Below, in pieces: positions 52,655-61,580 of a stretch of DNA of 64,000 nt. Origin of the DNA: Ramlibacter rhizophilus (GTDB lineage: Bacteria; Pseudomonadota; Gammaproteobacteria; Burkholderiales; Burkholderiaceae_C); assembly GCF_004681965.1 (NCBI RefSeq), contig NZ_SMLL01000001.1, positions 248,001 to 312,000 on the forward strand, read 5' to 3'. The notes beneath the pieces are model-generated. The model searched no databases and was not told the origin of the DNA. It was given only the letters and a program-made list of their open reading frames with translations. The position numbers and the translations under genes are program-made. Position 1 is the stretch's first letter. Each line of letters starts with the position of its first letter.

Positions 52655-53539
52655 ATGTCCACCCCCTACCAAGATGAAGAAGTCCAAGGAGGTCTCACGG
52701 CCGCCGCAGTTGCCCAGCAAGGCAGTCGCGTTTCATGGGGTGGCGTCTGGAGTGGCTTGCTGGTGGCCATCGGGGTCTTCCTGCTGCTCACCGTGCTGGG
52801 GCTCGCCATCGGCATTTCTGCCGCGGACGTGGGGCCCGGTGAGGACCTCAACGCCAGGAGCCTGGGCATCGGGGCAGCGGTGTGGAGTGGCTTGACGCTG
52901 CTGATCGCGCTGTTCATCGGCGGCTTCGTCGCGACGAGCACCGGAATGGTGTACGACCGCACCAACGGAATGATCGAAGGCGTGCTGGTGTGGGTGCTGA
53001 CCCTCCTCCTGCTGATCTACATGGCCAGCAGCGGGATCAGCATGTTGACGAGCGGTGTCTTGGGTGCGCTCGGAAGCGTCACCCGGGGCGCGGCATCGGC
53101 GGCGGCGACCGGGTTCGACGCAGCCCAATTGAGCAGCGGCGACGTCGACCAGGTCATCTCGCGCTTGCGGAACCCGCAGACCGTCGAGATGGTCGCGACG
53201 GCAACCGGGTTGCCGCAATCCGAGGCGCAAAGCACCTTGTCCAACATTGCCCAGCGGATCGAAAGCGTGCGCAATGACCCGGCCCAGGCGGCCGCGGAAG
53301 CGCGCAGGGGCGCACAGGAAATTGCCTCCATGGTTGCGGCCCGGGCGGAACGGGCCGCGGCGCAGGCGCAGCCCTATGCGTCGGCATCGATGTGGAGCAC
53401 CTTGCTGGCGCTGGTGCTCGCGCTGGCTGCGGCCGTCGTGGGGGCCATGGCAGGGCGCAAGCGCGTGGCCCGTCGACTCACGGACGTTGCCGTGTCCTCC
53501 GCGGCCGCAGACACGCGCACCGTGCCGCCTCGGGTCTAG
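52655..53539 (+). CDS. Membrane protein with internal Ala-rich helical domain
   Basis: This encodes 294 aa from ATG 52655 behind AAAAGGAAG. Membrane segments lie at about 28-52 (VSWGGVWSGLLVAIGVFLLL), 72-94 and 105-127, with a fourth near the C-terminus (STLLALVLALAAAVVGAMAG). A soluble helical stretch (about 150-245) lies between: QVISRLRNPQTVEMVATATG and AAEARRGAQEIASMVAARAE. Similar proteins are annotated as hypothetical membrane proteins, sometimes called PhnA-like. I assign no function. Confidence 0.8.
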   Translation: MSTPYQDEEVQGGLTAAAVAQQGSRVSWGGVWSGLLVAIGVFLLLTVLGLAIGISAADVGPGEDLNARSLGIGAAVWSGLTLLIALFIGGFVATSTGMVYDRTNGMIEGVLVWVLTLLLLIYMASSGISMLTSGVLGALGSVTRGAASAAATGFDAAQLSSGDVDQVISRLRNPQTVEMVATATGLPQSEAQSTLSNIAQRIESVRNDPAQAAAEARRGAQEIASMVAARAERAAAQAQPYASASMWSTLLALVLALAAAVVGAMAGRKRVARRLTDVAVSSAAADTRTVPPRV

Positions 53540-54209
53540 CCTCCGGCGGGTGAGCGGCTCAGCGGCGGCGGTAAGCGCCTCTCGACGCCACGCTGCTCCT
53601 TGCTGCCCCTCGCACCAGGCGCACTTCGGCATTCATCCATCAAGCGCAGGGAAGCCTGCACGCCGTAAGCCGTGCCGTCCAGGAAAGCGTCGCGCTCGAC
53701 GAGGGCGGTCATGCAGCACAGCGTACAGCAGGAGGGAAGCCTTCGAACAGCCGGCCGCCAGGGAACCCTTCAACCCCGCAGCGCCGCGCGTGGTGCGCGA
53801 AGTGGTCGCCAAGGCAGCCGGCGATGAAGCTCGATGGCTCATGAGGCGGCGAACTGGAGCGCCTGAATTCCGCGAGTCACAAACGGTGCCGGGCCCGTCG
53901 ATACGGCTGCTTCGGGGCCAGGAGCGGCCGTTGATCCGGTGCGAGCGTCATGCAGCGCACGACCCAGCGGCCGGTGCAGTTCGAGATCAGGCATTCACCT
54001 AGCGCGAACGGGATCTCGAAATAGCTCGTGAACGGGCACGAGGTCGCGTTCTGCGTCGACCGGCGGCTTCGTGTAAACGAGTGGTCACCGATTCGGACGC
54101 CACCAGGAGGTTGTGGTCGTCCTTCGACCCTCGCGCAAGCGTCTCGGCGGCAATCATCTCGTTGGCGCCCGGCTTGCCTTCGAACCACGGGCCTGCGAGG
54201 ATCTGGGTA
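53540..54209. other. Long gene-free stretch with repeat copy and possible gene remnant
   Basis: These 670 bases have no supportable intact gene. The dispersed repeat copy 7 lies at 53904-53937. On the minus strand about 54030-54209 an open segment encodes ILAGPWFEGKPGANEMIAAE and LARGSKDDHNLLVASESVT, which has protein-like composition but no start, family match or ribosome site. It could be the decayed end of a gene. Confidence 0.35.
53904..53937. repeat. Dispersed intergenic repeat, copy 7
   Basis: CGGCTGCTTCGGGGCCAGGA followed by GCGGCCGTTGATCC has the full layout of copies 2 and 3, with one C-to-G change in the middle. Confidence 0.6.
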
Positions 54210-55031
54210 TCACGTCCTCCGGAGCGAATCGAGCAGCATCGCCCCGAACGGCAGCGAGCCGAGGTTGCTCTGGCCGCCGTCGATGGCAATCGTGGTGCCG
54301 TGGATGTAGGCGGCGGCGCCGCTGGCCAGGAACAGCGCCAGGTCCGCGATCTCGTCGCGTTGAGCCGCGCGGCCCAGCGGTATGCCCTCGCGCATGCGCT
54401 CCCAGCTGGTGTCGCCACCCGGCGCCAGTCGCGCGAACCCCTCGGTATCCGCCACCGGCCCCGGCGAGATCGCGTTGCATCGGATCCCGAGCGGTCCCCA
54501 CTCGATGGCCAGGGTACGCACCAGGTGCTCGATGCCCGCCTTGGCTGCGCCCACATGCGATTGGGCGGCCGTCGGCATGCTCGCCTGCACGGCGGAGATC
54601 GCCATCACGTGGGCGCCCGGCTTGCGCAGGTGCGGGAAGGATGCGCGGAACAGGTGGAAGCTGCCCAGCAGGTCGATCTCGATCACCGTGCGGTACGCCT
54701 TGGCCGACATGCCCATGGCCTCCGCCACGAAGTTGCCGGCCGCACCGGCCAGCACGATGTCGATCGGTCCGCAGCGGTCCACACAGGCGTTTACCGTGGC
54801 CTGTAGCGCCTCCATGTCGCGTACGTCGGCGGACCAGCCGTGCGCATGGCCACCGGCGGCGGTGATGCCCTGCGCCGCCGCCTGGGCCTTCTCCAGGTTG
54901 CGCCCGATGATGTTCACCACGGCGCCCTGCGCGGCAAAGCGCTCGGCGATCCGCTGGCAGATGCCGCTGCCGGCCCCGGTGATCACCGCATGGCGGCCCT
55001 GCAGGATGTCGCGTGCGAAAACGTCCTTCAT
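54210..55031 (-). CDS. DECR-like short-chain dehydrogenase (2,4-dienoyl-CoA reductase type)
   Basis: This encodes 273 aa. The nucleotide motif ITGAGSGICQRIAE is at 17-30, with Ser146 in AISAVQASM. The usual Tyr is absent: the segment reads QSHVGAAKAGIEHLVRTLAI, with Val160 at that place and Lys164 kept. This HVxAAKAG pattern is typical of the peroxisomal-type 2,4-dienoyl-CoA reductase/trans-enoyl reductase SDR group. It would reduce an unsaturated acyl-CoA with NADPH. It is the last gene of the minus-strand operon; its start overlaps the ligase stop (ATGA). Confidence 0.87.
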   Translation of the reverse strand: MKDVFARDILQGRHAVITGAGSGICQRIAERFAAQGAVVNIIGRNLEKAQAAAQGITAAGGHAHGWSADVRDMEALQATVNACVDRCGPIDIVLAGAAGNFVAEAMGMSAKAYRTVIEIDLLGSFHLFRASFPHLRKPGAHVMAISAVQASMPTAAQSHVGAAKAGIEHLVRTLAIEWGPLGIRCNAISPGPVADTEGFARLAPGGDTSWERMREGIPLGRAAQRDEIADLALFLASGAAAYIHGTTIAIDGGQSNLGSLPFGAMLLDSLRRT

Positions 55032-56656
55032 GCGGCCCCCTTCGATGCATGGCCGGCGTACTGCTGCCGCAGCACGGTCTTGAGCACCTTGCCGGTCGGC
55101 CCGTGCGGCAAGGCGTCGACGAATTCCACCGTCTCGGGCAGCCACCACCTGGCCACGCGCGGGCGCAGGTGCTCCAGCACGTCCTCGGCGCGGAGCTGCG
55201 CCCCGTCGCGCCGGACGCACACCAGCAAGGGGCGCTCGTCCCATTTGGGGTGCGGCAGGCCGATCACCGCCGCCTCCAGCACTGCGGGATGCGACATCGC
55301 CGCGTTCTCCAGGTCAATCGAGCTGATCCACTCTCCGCCCGACTTCACCATGTCCTTGGCCCGGTCGACGATCAGCATGTAGCCTTCGGGATCGATGGAG
55401 GCGATGTCGCCGGTGTCGAACCAGCCGTCGGCCCGCGCCGCCTGCAGGCCGCCCTGGTAGGCCTGTGCCACCCAGGGGCCTCGCACCAGCAGCCGCCCCG
55501 CGGCCCGGCCGTCGCGGGGGAGTTCGCGCCCGCTCTCGTCCTCGATGCGCATTTCCACGCCGAAGACTTCGCGGCCTTGCCGGGTCTTCAGGCGGATGCG
55601 TTCGTCCGGTGTCAGCGCCTCATGCCGGCGGGTCGGCTGGTTGATCGCCGCGACGGGGCTGGTCTCCGTCATGCCCCAGCCATGGATCACCGCCACGCCG
55701 TGCTCCTGCTCGAAGGCGCGCACCATCGCCTCGCCGGCGGCAGCGCCCCCGATGACGGTCTTGCGCAACGAGGTGAACTTCAGCCCGTTGGCGCGCAGGT
55801 GCTGCAGCAGCCCGAGCCAGATGGTCGGCACGCCCGCGGCCATCGTCACGCCCTCGGACTCGCACAGCTCGTAGATGCTCCTGCCGTCCAGCGCCGGCCC
55901 AGGCAGGACCATCTTCGCGCCCACCATCGGCAGCGTGAAGGGCAGGCCCCAGGCATTGACGTGGAACATCGGCACCACCGGCATGACCGTGTCGCGCGCC
56001 GACAGGTCCAGGGAATCGGGCAGCGCGCTGGCATAGGCATGCAGCACCGTGGAGCGCGGCGTGTAGCCCACACCCTTGGGATCGCCGGTCGTGCCGGAGG
56101 TGTAGCAAAGGCCGCAGGTCGCGTTCTCGTCCACGGCGGGCCAGTCCATGTCCGCGCCTGGCACGCGGGCCAGCAGTGCCTCGTAATCCAGCACCTCGGG
56201 CAAAGGCGCCGCCGCGGCGGGGCCGGGGCTGAGCTGCACGAAGGCCTGGACAGTGCGCAGCTGGGGAGCGACTGCTGCAACGAGCGGTGCGAACGTGCCG
56301 TCGAAGCACAGCACGCGGTCACCGGCGTGGTTGCAGATCCAGGCCAGCTGGTCGCCCGCCAGGCGCGGGTTGATGGTGTGGATCACCGCGCCGAGGCCCG
56401 CGGTGCCGTAGTACAGCTCCAGGTGGCGGTGGGTGTTCCACGCGAGCGTGGCCACCTTGTCGCCCGGGCTGACGCCCAGCTCGTCGCGCAGCGCCCGCGC
56501 CACGCGGCAGGCGCGGGCGTAGGCTTCGGCGTAGGTGCTGCGGTGGATGTCGCCCTCCACCCGCCTGGAGACGATCTCCGCGCCCGGGTGGTTGCGGGCG
56601 GCGTGGCGCAGCAGGTCGATGACCCGCAGCGGCATGGGCATGGGTTTGCCGTCCAT
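55028..56656 (-). CDS. AMP-forming acyl-CoA synthetase (medium-chain type)
   Basis: This encodes 542 aa from ATG 56654-56656; the much longer open frame upstream is antisense/alternate-frame noise over the Bug gene. The P-loop CYTSGTTGDPKG is at 184-195, GWGMTETSPVAA follows, then DTGDIASIDPEGYMLIVDRA, and KSGGEWISSIDLE. The catalytic Lys is in PTGKVLKTVLR. The MTETSP/GGEWISS pattern is that of the medium-chain or methylthioacryloyl-type fatty-acyl-CoA ligase branch. In this operon it may activate the acid substrate or a cleavage product such as propionate. Confidence 0.9.
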   Translation of the reverse strand: MDGKPMPMPLRVIDLLRHAARNHPGAEIVSRRVEGDIHRSTYAEAYARACRVARALRDELGVSPGDKVATLAWNTHRHLELYYGTAGLGAVIHTINPRLAGDQLAWICNHAGDRVLCFDGTFAPLVAAVAPQLRTVQAFVQLSPGPAAAAPLPEVLDYEALLARVPGADMDWPAVDENATCGLCYTSGTTGDPKGVGYTPRSTVLHAYASALPDSLDLSARDTVMPVVPMFHVNAWGLPFTLPMVGAKMVLPGPALDGRSIYELCESEGVTMAAGVPTIWLGLLQHLRANGLKFTSLRKTVIGGAAAGEAMVRAFEQEHGVAVIHGWGMTETSPVAAINQPTRRHEALTPDERIRLKTRQGREVFGVEMRIEDESGRELPRDGRAAGRLLVRGPWVAQAYQGGLQAARADGWFDTGDIASIDPEGYMLIVDRAKDMVKSGGEWISSIDLENAAMSHPAVLEAAVIGLPHPKWDERPLLVCVRRDGAQLRAEDVLEHLRPRVARWWLPETVEFVDALPHGPTGKVLKTVLRQQYAGHASKGAA

Positions 56657-56670
56657 GGTGCTCCCCGCGT

Positions 56671-57672
56671 TCAGTCCAGCTTCAGGCTGGCCTGCTGGAT
56701 CAGCTTGCGCCACTTTTCCAAGTCCTGCTCGTAGACCTCGCGCACCTGCGCGCCGTCCTGGTACGCGACCACCATGCCGGTCGCTTCGAGGCTCTTCACG
56801 ACGGCGGGATCCGTGATCACCGACCGCAGCGCCGATGCCAGGCGCGCGGACACCGGCGCCGGCAGCCCCTTGGGGGCCAGGATCCCGGAGATGTACCGGG
56901 TGCCCAGCGAGGGATATCCAAGCTCCGCGAAGGTCGGCACCGAGGGCAGCCCCGGCAGGCGCTCGCGCGAGGTCACGGCCAGGGCCTTCAGACGCCCCGA
57001 CGCGATGTGCGGGGCCGTGGCGGGCAGCGAGAAGAAGCCGGCATGGACCACGCCGGAGATCAGGTCCGTCATCGCGGGGCTGGAGCCTTTGTACGCCACG
57101 TGCACGGCGTTCAGGCCGGTCTCCACCTTCATCAGTTCGGCGGCCAGGTGCGGGATGCTGCCGATGCCGGCGGAGGCATAGGACAGGCCCGCCGGCCGGG
57201 TCTTCGAGTGCGCCACCAGCTCGCGCAGGTCCTTGGCCGGCACCTGGGGGTTGGCCACCAGCACCATCGGCAGCTCGCCGAATCCCGCGAGGTAGCTGAA
57301 GTCGGCGGGACCGTAACCCAGCTTGCGATAGGACGGGGCCACTGAAATGGCGCCGTTGTCGGCCAGGTAGAGGGTGTGCCCGTCGGCCGGTGCGTTGGCC
57401 GCCAGCTGCGCGGCGATGGTGCCGCCGGCGCCGGGGCGGTGGTCCAGCACGACCGGCACCCCGAGCAGGCGCTCCAGGCCCTGCGCGATCGGCCGGCCCA
57501 CGCCGTCGCCGCCGCCCCCGGGCGGGTACGGAATGATCATCTTGATCGGCTGCTGCGGCCACGCGGCCGCCTGGGCGAGCGCCAGCTGCGGCACGAGGGC
57601 GCCGCCGGCCATCGCCGCCAGCAGGGTGCGGCGGCGGATGCGGCCTGCGTTCTTGGGTGGGGACGTGTGCAT
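56671..57672 (-). CDS. Bug-family tripartite tricarboxylate transporter binding protein
   Basis: This encodes 333 aa. The N-terminus contains RIRRRTLLAAMAGGALVPQL, an Arg-rich signal peptide ending near LALAQ; a Tat route is possible. The mature protein has the Bug hallmarks KMIIPYPPGGGGDGVGRPIA, RPGAGGTIAAQLAANAPADG, and YGPADFSYLAGFG. It would capture the dicarboxylate used by the neighbouring LeuCD-like dehydratase and lyase. It lies between leuD and the ligase gene, and again no membrane subunits are adjacent. Confidence 0.92.
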   Translation of the reverse strand: MHTSPPKNAGRIRRRTLLAAMAGGALVPQLALAQAAAWPQQPIKMIIPYPPGGGGDGVGRPIAQGLERLLGVPVVLDHRPGAGGTIAAQLAANAPADGHTLYLADNGAISVAPSYRKLGYGPADFSYLAGFGELPMVLVANPQVPAKDLRELVAHSKTRPAGLSYASAGIGSIPHLAAELMKVETGLNAVHVAYKGSSPAMTDLISGVVHAGFFSLPATAPHIASGRLKALAVTSRERLPGLPSVPTFAELGYPSLGTRYISGILAPKGLPAPVSARLASALRSVITDPAVVKSLEATGMVVAYQDGAQVREVYEQDLEKWRKLIQQASLKLD

Positions 57673-57688
57673 GGTTGTCTCCTTGGCT

Positions 57689-58336
57689 TCAAGTGGAAGG
57701 GTGGGGCGCGTCGGCCGGCACGGGCGGCCAGGCCCAGGGCCGGCCCAGCCGGTCCTGGGCCTGCCACGCCCGGATCTGGTCCAGGTGCTTCAGCGTCGAG
57801 GCGATGTCGTCCTCGCCGTGAAGCAGTGCCTGCCGCCGCAGCGGGTCGACAGTGAACGGCAATACCTGCCCGGCCGGCGTGCGGAGCGTGCACTCCTGCA
57901 GGTCCACCGTGAAGGCACCGCCACCAGCCGCCTCGGCGGCCAGCTGCTGGATGTCCTGGAGCGGCAGGCAAATCGGCAACAGGCCGTTCTGGAAGCAGTT
58001 GTTGAAGAAGATGTCGCCGAAGCTGGGCGCCACCACGCAGCGGATGCCACGGGCACGCAGGGCGTGCACCGCGCCCTCGCGCGAGGAGCCGCAGCCGAAG
58101 TTGGGACCGGCCAGCAGGATGGGCGCCTCGCGGAACGCAGGCTGGTTCAGCACGAAGTCAGGTGCGGGGCTTCCATCGGCCGCGTAGCGCAGCGCCTCGA
58201 AGGCGTAGGGGCCCAGGCCCTCCGCCGGCGGCGTGGTCAGCCGCTCGATGCGGATGATCACGTCGGTGTCGACATTGGCGAGCATCAGCGGGGCCGCGGG
58301 TCCCACCAGCACGGTCAGCGGTTCCAGCGCGCTCAT
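57689..58336 (-). CDS. leuD: 3-isopropylmalate dehydratase small subunit paralogue
   Basis: This encodes 215 aa, the swivelling domain of the aconitase superfamily. The segment LLAGPNFGCGSSREGAVHAL is the LeuD signature, with FGDIFFNNCFQNGLLPICLP following. It pairs with the LeuC-like protein, whose stop it overlaps by four bases. Because the pair sits beside an isocitrate-lyase-family enzyme, ligase and Bug gene, with no leuB or leuA, a role in catabolic (de)hydration of a malate-type acid is more likely than leucine synthesis. Confidence 0.88.
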   Translation of the reverse strand: MSALEPLTVLVGPAAPLMLANVDTDVIIRIERLTTPPAEGLGPYAFEALRYAADGSPAPDFVLNQPAFREAPILLAGPNFGCGSSREGAVHALRARGIRCVVAPSFGDIFFNNCFQNGLLPICLPLQDIQQLAAEAAGGGAFTVDLQECTLRTPAGQVLPFTVDPLRRQALLHGEDDIASTLKHLDQIRAWQAQDRLGRPWAWPPVPADAPHPST

Positions 58337-59733
58337 GCCAGGCTCCTGAGGTCCGAGATGCAGCCGGACACGGCCGCGGCCGCCGCCATGGCCGGACTGG
58401 CCAGGTGGGTGCGCGCGCCCGGCCCCTGCCGGCCGACGAAGTTGCGGTTGGAGGTGGAGACGCAGCGCTGGCCCGGAGGCACCTGCTCGCCGTTGGCGGC
58501 CACGCACATGCTGCACCCCGGTTCACGCCACTGGAAGCCGGCCTCGACGAAGATGCGGTCCAGGCCCTCGGCCTCGGCCGCCCGCTTCACCTCCAGCGAC
58601 CCCGGCACCACCCAGGCGGTCACCGAGTCGGGCACGTGCCGCCCGCGTGCCACTTGGGCGGCCGCCCGCAGGTCGGACAGCCGCGAGTTGGCGCAGGAGC
58701 CGATGAAGACCCAGTCCACCGGCGTGCCGGCGATGCGCTGGCCGGGCTGCAGGCCCATGTAGCGCAGCGCGTCCTCCAGCGCGGGCCGCTCGCCTGCCGG
58801 CACGGCACCGGGCTCGGGCACCCGCCCGTCCACGGGGATGGCCTGCTCCGGGCTGGTTCCCCAGGTGATGGTGGGCACCACCTGCGAGGCGTCGATCTCC
58901 ACGTTGCAGTCGAAGGCCGCGTCCGCATCCGTGCGCAGCGTGCGCCAGGATGGCAACGCCGCCTCGAAGGCCGCACCGCGGGGCGCGTAGGGGCGGCCCC
59001 GCAGGTAGGCGATGGTGGCTTCGTCCGGCGCGATCAGGCCGTAGCGGGCGCCGAGCTCCACCGACAGGTTGCACAGGGTGAGGCGGCCCTCGATGTCCAT
59101 GGCATCGATCACGGGCCCGGCGAACTCCACGCAGTAGCCGGCGCCCGCCGATGCGCCCAGCTGCCGGATCGTGTGCAGGGCCAGGTCCTTGGCGGTCACG
59201 CCGGGCGCGAGCGCGCCGCTGTAGCGCACCCGCATCTGGGGCGGCTTGCGTTGCCGCACCGTCTGGGTCGCCAGCGCGTGCGCGCCTTCCGAAGTCCCGA
59301 CGCCGAAGGCGAGGGCGCCGAGACCGCCGTTGGTGCAGGTGTGGCTGTCGCCGCAGATGACGGTGAGGCCGGGCAGCACCAGGCCCAGTTCCGGCGCCAT
59401 CACGTGGACGATGCCCTGGCCGGACTGGTCGACGTCGAACAGGCGGATGCGGCGCGCTGCACATTCCTCGGTCAGGGTCCTCCAAAGATGCGCTCCCGCG
59501 GCATACGTCTGGCCGGTGCGGCCGGGCACCGTGGAGATCGCGTGGTCGGGCGTCGCGAACGCGAGCTCCGGGTTGGCCACCGCGCAGCCGCGTCGCGACA
59601 GCTCGCCCAGCATCACCGGGCCGGACAGGTCGTGCAGGAGGTGGCGGTCGATGTGCAGCAGCGCCCATCCGTCGCCGAGGTCACGCACCACGTGCGCGTC
59701 CCAGAGCTTGTCGAAAAGCGTGTGTCCGTTCAT
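58333..59733 (-). CDS. leuC: 3-isopropylmalate dehydratase large subunit paralogue
   Basis: This encodes 466 aa, a full-length aconitase-family large subunit. The three [4Fe-4S] ligands are visible: Cys347 (IGSCANSRLSDL), Cys407 and Cys410 (EPGCSMCVA). HLLHDLSGPVMLGELSRRG and VICGDSHTCTNGGLG are further family marks. Known catabolic paralogues include dimethylmaleate hydratase (DmdAB) and methylcitrate or citraconate hydratases. It overlaps the upstream lyase gene by four bases and leuD by four bases. Confidence 0.9.
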   Translation of the reverse strand: MNGHTLFDKLWDAHVVRDLGDGWALLHIDRHLLHDLSGPVMLGELSRRGCAVANPELAFATPDHAISTVPGRTGQTYAAGAHLWRTLTEECAARRIRLFDVDQSGQGIVHVMAPELGLVLPGLTVICGDSHTCTNGGLGALAFGVGTSEGAHALATQTVRQRKPPQMRVRYSGALAPGVTAKDLALHTIRQLGASAGAGYCVEFAGPVIDAMDIEGRLTLCNLSVELGARYGLIAPDEATIAYLRGRPYAPRGAAFEAALPSWRTLRTDADAAFDCNVEIDASQVVPTITWGTSPEQAIPVDGRVPEPGAVPAGERPALEDALRYMGLQPGQRIAGTPVDWVFIGSCANSRLSDLRAAAQVARGRHVPDSVTAWVVPGSLEVKRAAEAEGLDRIFVEAGFQWREPGCSMCVAANGEQVPPGQRCVSTSNRNFVGRQGPGARTHLASPAMAAAAAVSGCISDLRSLA

Positions 59734-60614
59734 TGCCCGTTCTCCCCCGCCAGTGGTTGCCGCAGTGCGTTCCAGGCGTCCATGCCGAAGCGGCGGAACA
59801 CGTCCTGCACGCTGCTGCGGCTGGCGGCGACCTGGCGCGTGCCGTGAAGGGCTGCCAGTGCGGCGTCGCCGGCCTCGAGGAAAGCCGTCATCAGCACGCT
59901 CGGCAGGATCGTCATGCGATAGCCCATTTCCTCTGCCTGGCGGAGGTCGGCGACCGGCGTGCGGCCGCCCTGGACCACATTGAGCAGGCAGGGCCCGTGG
60001 ACGGCGCGCGGCACCTCGGCCGCTTCCTGGGCGCTCTGCGTGGCCTCAACGAACGCCATGTCGGCGCCGGCATCCAGGGCGGCGTTGGCGCGCCAGACTG
60101 CTTCGTCGAACCCGTCCGTGGCCCGGGCGTCGGTACGCGCGATCAGCAGGAAGTCCGGATCGCGGCGGGCTGCGACTGCGGCCCGGATCTTTGCCAGAAA
60201 CTCGGAGCGGGACACGACCTCCTTGCCAGCAAGGTGACCGCAGCGCTTCGGGGCTACCTGGTCCTCGAGGTGCAGCCCCGCCGCACCGGCTGCTTCGTAG
60301 TCCTGCACCGTGCGCGTGACGTTCAGCTCGTTGCCGTAGCCGGTGTCCGCGTCGGCGATCACCGGCAGCCGGGTGGAGCGGGCCAGCACGCGAACCGCGT
60401 CGGCCATTTCGACCACGCCCAGCAGCCCCAGGTCGGGGTAGCCGCGTGCCAGCGAAACGCCGGCGCCAGTCATGTACACCGCCTCGAAGCCCGCCTCCTC
60501 GACGATGCGGGCGCCGATGGCATCGAACGCACCCGGCGCGACCAGCATCGCCGGCCGCCGGAGCAGGGCGCGCAACCGGGCGCGGGGAGGTTCATGGCTT
60601 GGGATCGAGGTCAT
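59730..60614 (-). CDS. Isocitrate lyase/PEP mutase family enzyme (2-methylisocitrate or 2,3-dimethylmalate lyase type)
   Basis: This encodes 294 aa from ATG 60612-60614. The TIM-barrel family signature KRCGH (123-127) with catalytic Cys125 marks a C-C lyase rather than a phosphonomutase. Metal/substrate residues are in PVIADADTGYGNELNVTRTV and LHLEDQV. Such enzymes split methylisocitrate, dimethylmalate or oxaloacetate to pyruvate or another 2-oxo acid plus a carboxylate. It heads the operon with LeuCD paralogues, as expected for a hydratase-then-lyase sequence. It is divergent from a GntR gene, 60 bases away. Confidence 0.87.
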   Translation of the reverse strand: MTSIPSHEPPRARLRALLRRPAMLVAPGAFDAIGARIVEEAGFEAVYMTGAGVSLARGYPDLGLLGVVEMADAVRVLARSTRLPVIADADTGYGNELNVTRTVQDYEAAGAAGLHLEDQVAPKRCGHLAGKEVVSRSEFLAKIRAAVAARRDPDFLLIARTDARATDGFDEAVWRANAALDAGADMAFVEATQSAQEAAEVPRAVHGPCLLNVVQGGRTPVADLRQAEEMGYRMTILPSVLMTAFLEAGDAALAALHGTRQVAASRSSVQDVFRRFGMDAWNALRQPLAGENGQ

Positions 60615-60674
60615 GTTGTTATATCGTAAGGACATCATGTGGTGCTGTCAACGGCGTTTGTTACGCTCCGCTTC

Positions 60675-61547
60675 ATGACTACCACCCGCCGTGACGCGTC
60701 CCCCGGGCGTGCCCCCTCCGTCCACCCCCTGGCCGCCGCCGACGCGGAACTGCCGCTGCCGCGCGTCCCGGGAACCTCGCTGCACCGGCAGCTGTTCCTC
60801 GTGCTGCGCGACCGTATCGTCAGCGGCGAACTGCCCACTGGGGCGGCGCTGCCCAAGGAGGAGGCGCTGTGCCAGCAGTTCGGCGTGTCGCGGATCACCG
60901 TGCGCCGCGCGCTCGGCGACCTCGCTGCCCTGGGCCTGGTCGAACGGCGGCATGGCCTGGGCACGTTCGTGCGGGGGAGCGGGCGCGTGGCGCGGCCGCA
61001 GCCGACGCTGAGCTTCGTCGATGAACTCCGGCGGCTGGGCGCGCAAACCGAGGTGGAAGTGCTCGCGTTCGCGAAGGAGCCCCCGCCGGCGCAGGTCGCC
61101 TCGCTCCTGGCGCTCGCAGCGGGCGAGCCGGCACTCCATGCCTTGCGCCTGCGCAGTGTCAAATCCACCCCGCTGATGCTCACCGACGCCTGGGTGCCGG
61201 CCGCTGCGGCGAAGGGAATCACGCGCGCCGCCCTGGGCAAGAAGGCCATGTACGAGCTGCTGCTGCAGCACGGCGTGCGTTTGGGCCGGGTCGTGCAGGA
61301 AATCAGTGCGGAAATCGCGTCGCCGAGGCTCGCGCAGGCGCTGGCCACCGAGCCGGGCGCTCCGCTGATCCGGCTGGTGAGGCTGCTGCATGACACCCAG
61401 GGCAAGCCGGTGCAACACCTGACGGTGCACATGAGCGCGGAGCGCAGCCGCATCCTGATGGAAGTGAAGGCCGACGCCGTCAACACGCTGAACGCGGGGT
61501 TGGTGGTGCACGACGCCCTGCTGGCGTCCGGCGCGGCGCCCTCCTGA
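60675..61547 (+). CDS. GntR-family regulator with UTRA (HutC-type) domain
   Basis: This encodes 290 aa from ATG 60675. The winged helix covers about residues 35-105 (LHRQLFLVLRDRIVSGELPT, FGVSRITVRRALGDLAALGL, RRHGLGTFV). The UTRA effector domain covers about 125-280 (LSFVDELRRLGAQTEVEVLA, VQHLTVHMSAERSRILME). It is divergent from the lyase/LeuCD operon and upstream of the YrdC-domain gene. The inverted repeat at 61581-61606 is a possible target. The effector is probably the operon's acid or CoA ester. Confidence 0.9.
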   Translation: MTTTRRDASPGRAPSVHPLAAADAELPLPRVPGTSLHRQLFLVLRDRIVSGELPTGAALPKEEALCQQFGVSRITVRRALGDLAALGLVERRHGLGTFVRGSGRVARPQPTLSFVDELRRLGAQTEVEVLAFAKEPPPAQVASLLALAAGEPALHALRLRSVKSTPLMLTDAWVPAAAAKGITRAALGKKAMYELLLQHGVRLGRVVQEISAEIASPRLAQALATEPGAPLIRLVRLLHDTQGKPVQHLTVHMSAERSRILMEVKADAVNTLNAGLVVHDALLASGAAPS

Positions 61548-61580
61548 TGACCCGCGGAAGTATGGGCTTGTCAGAACGTC

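Noticed and set aside
57689..59733. LeuC/LeuD as housekeeping leucine biosynthesis genes
   Set aside because: No leuA or leuB is adjacent, and the genes are embedded in an operon with a lyase, ligase, Bug protein and SDR. A biosynthetic role is still not excluded.
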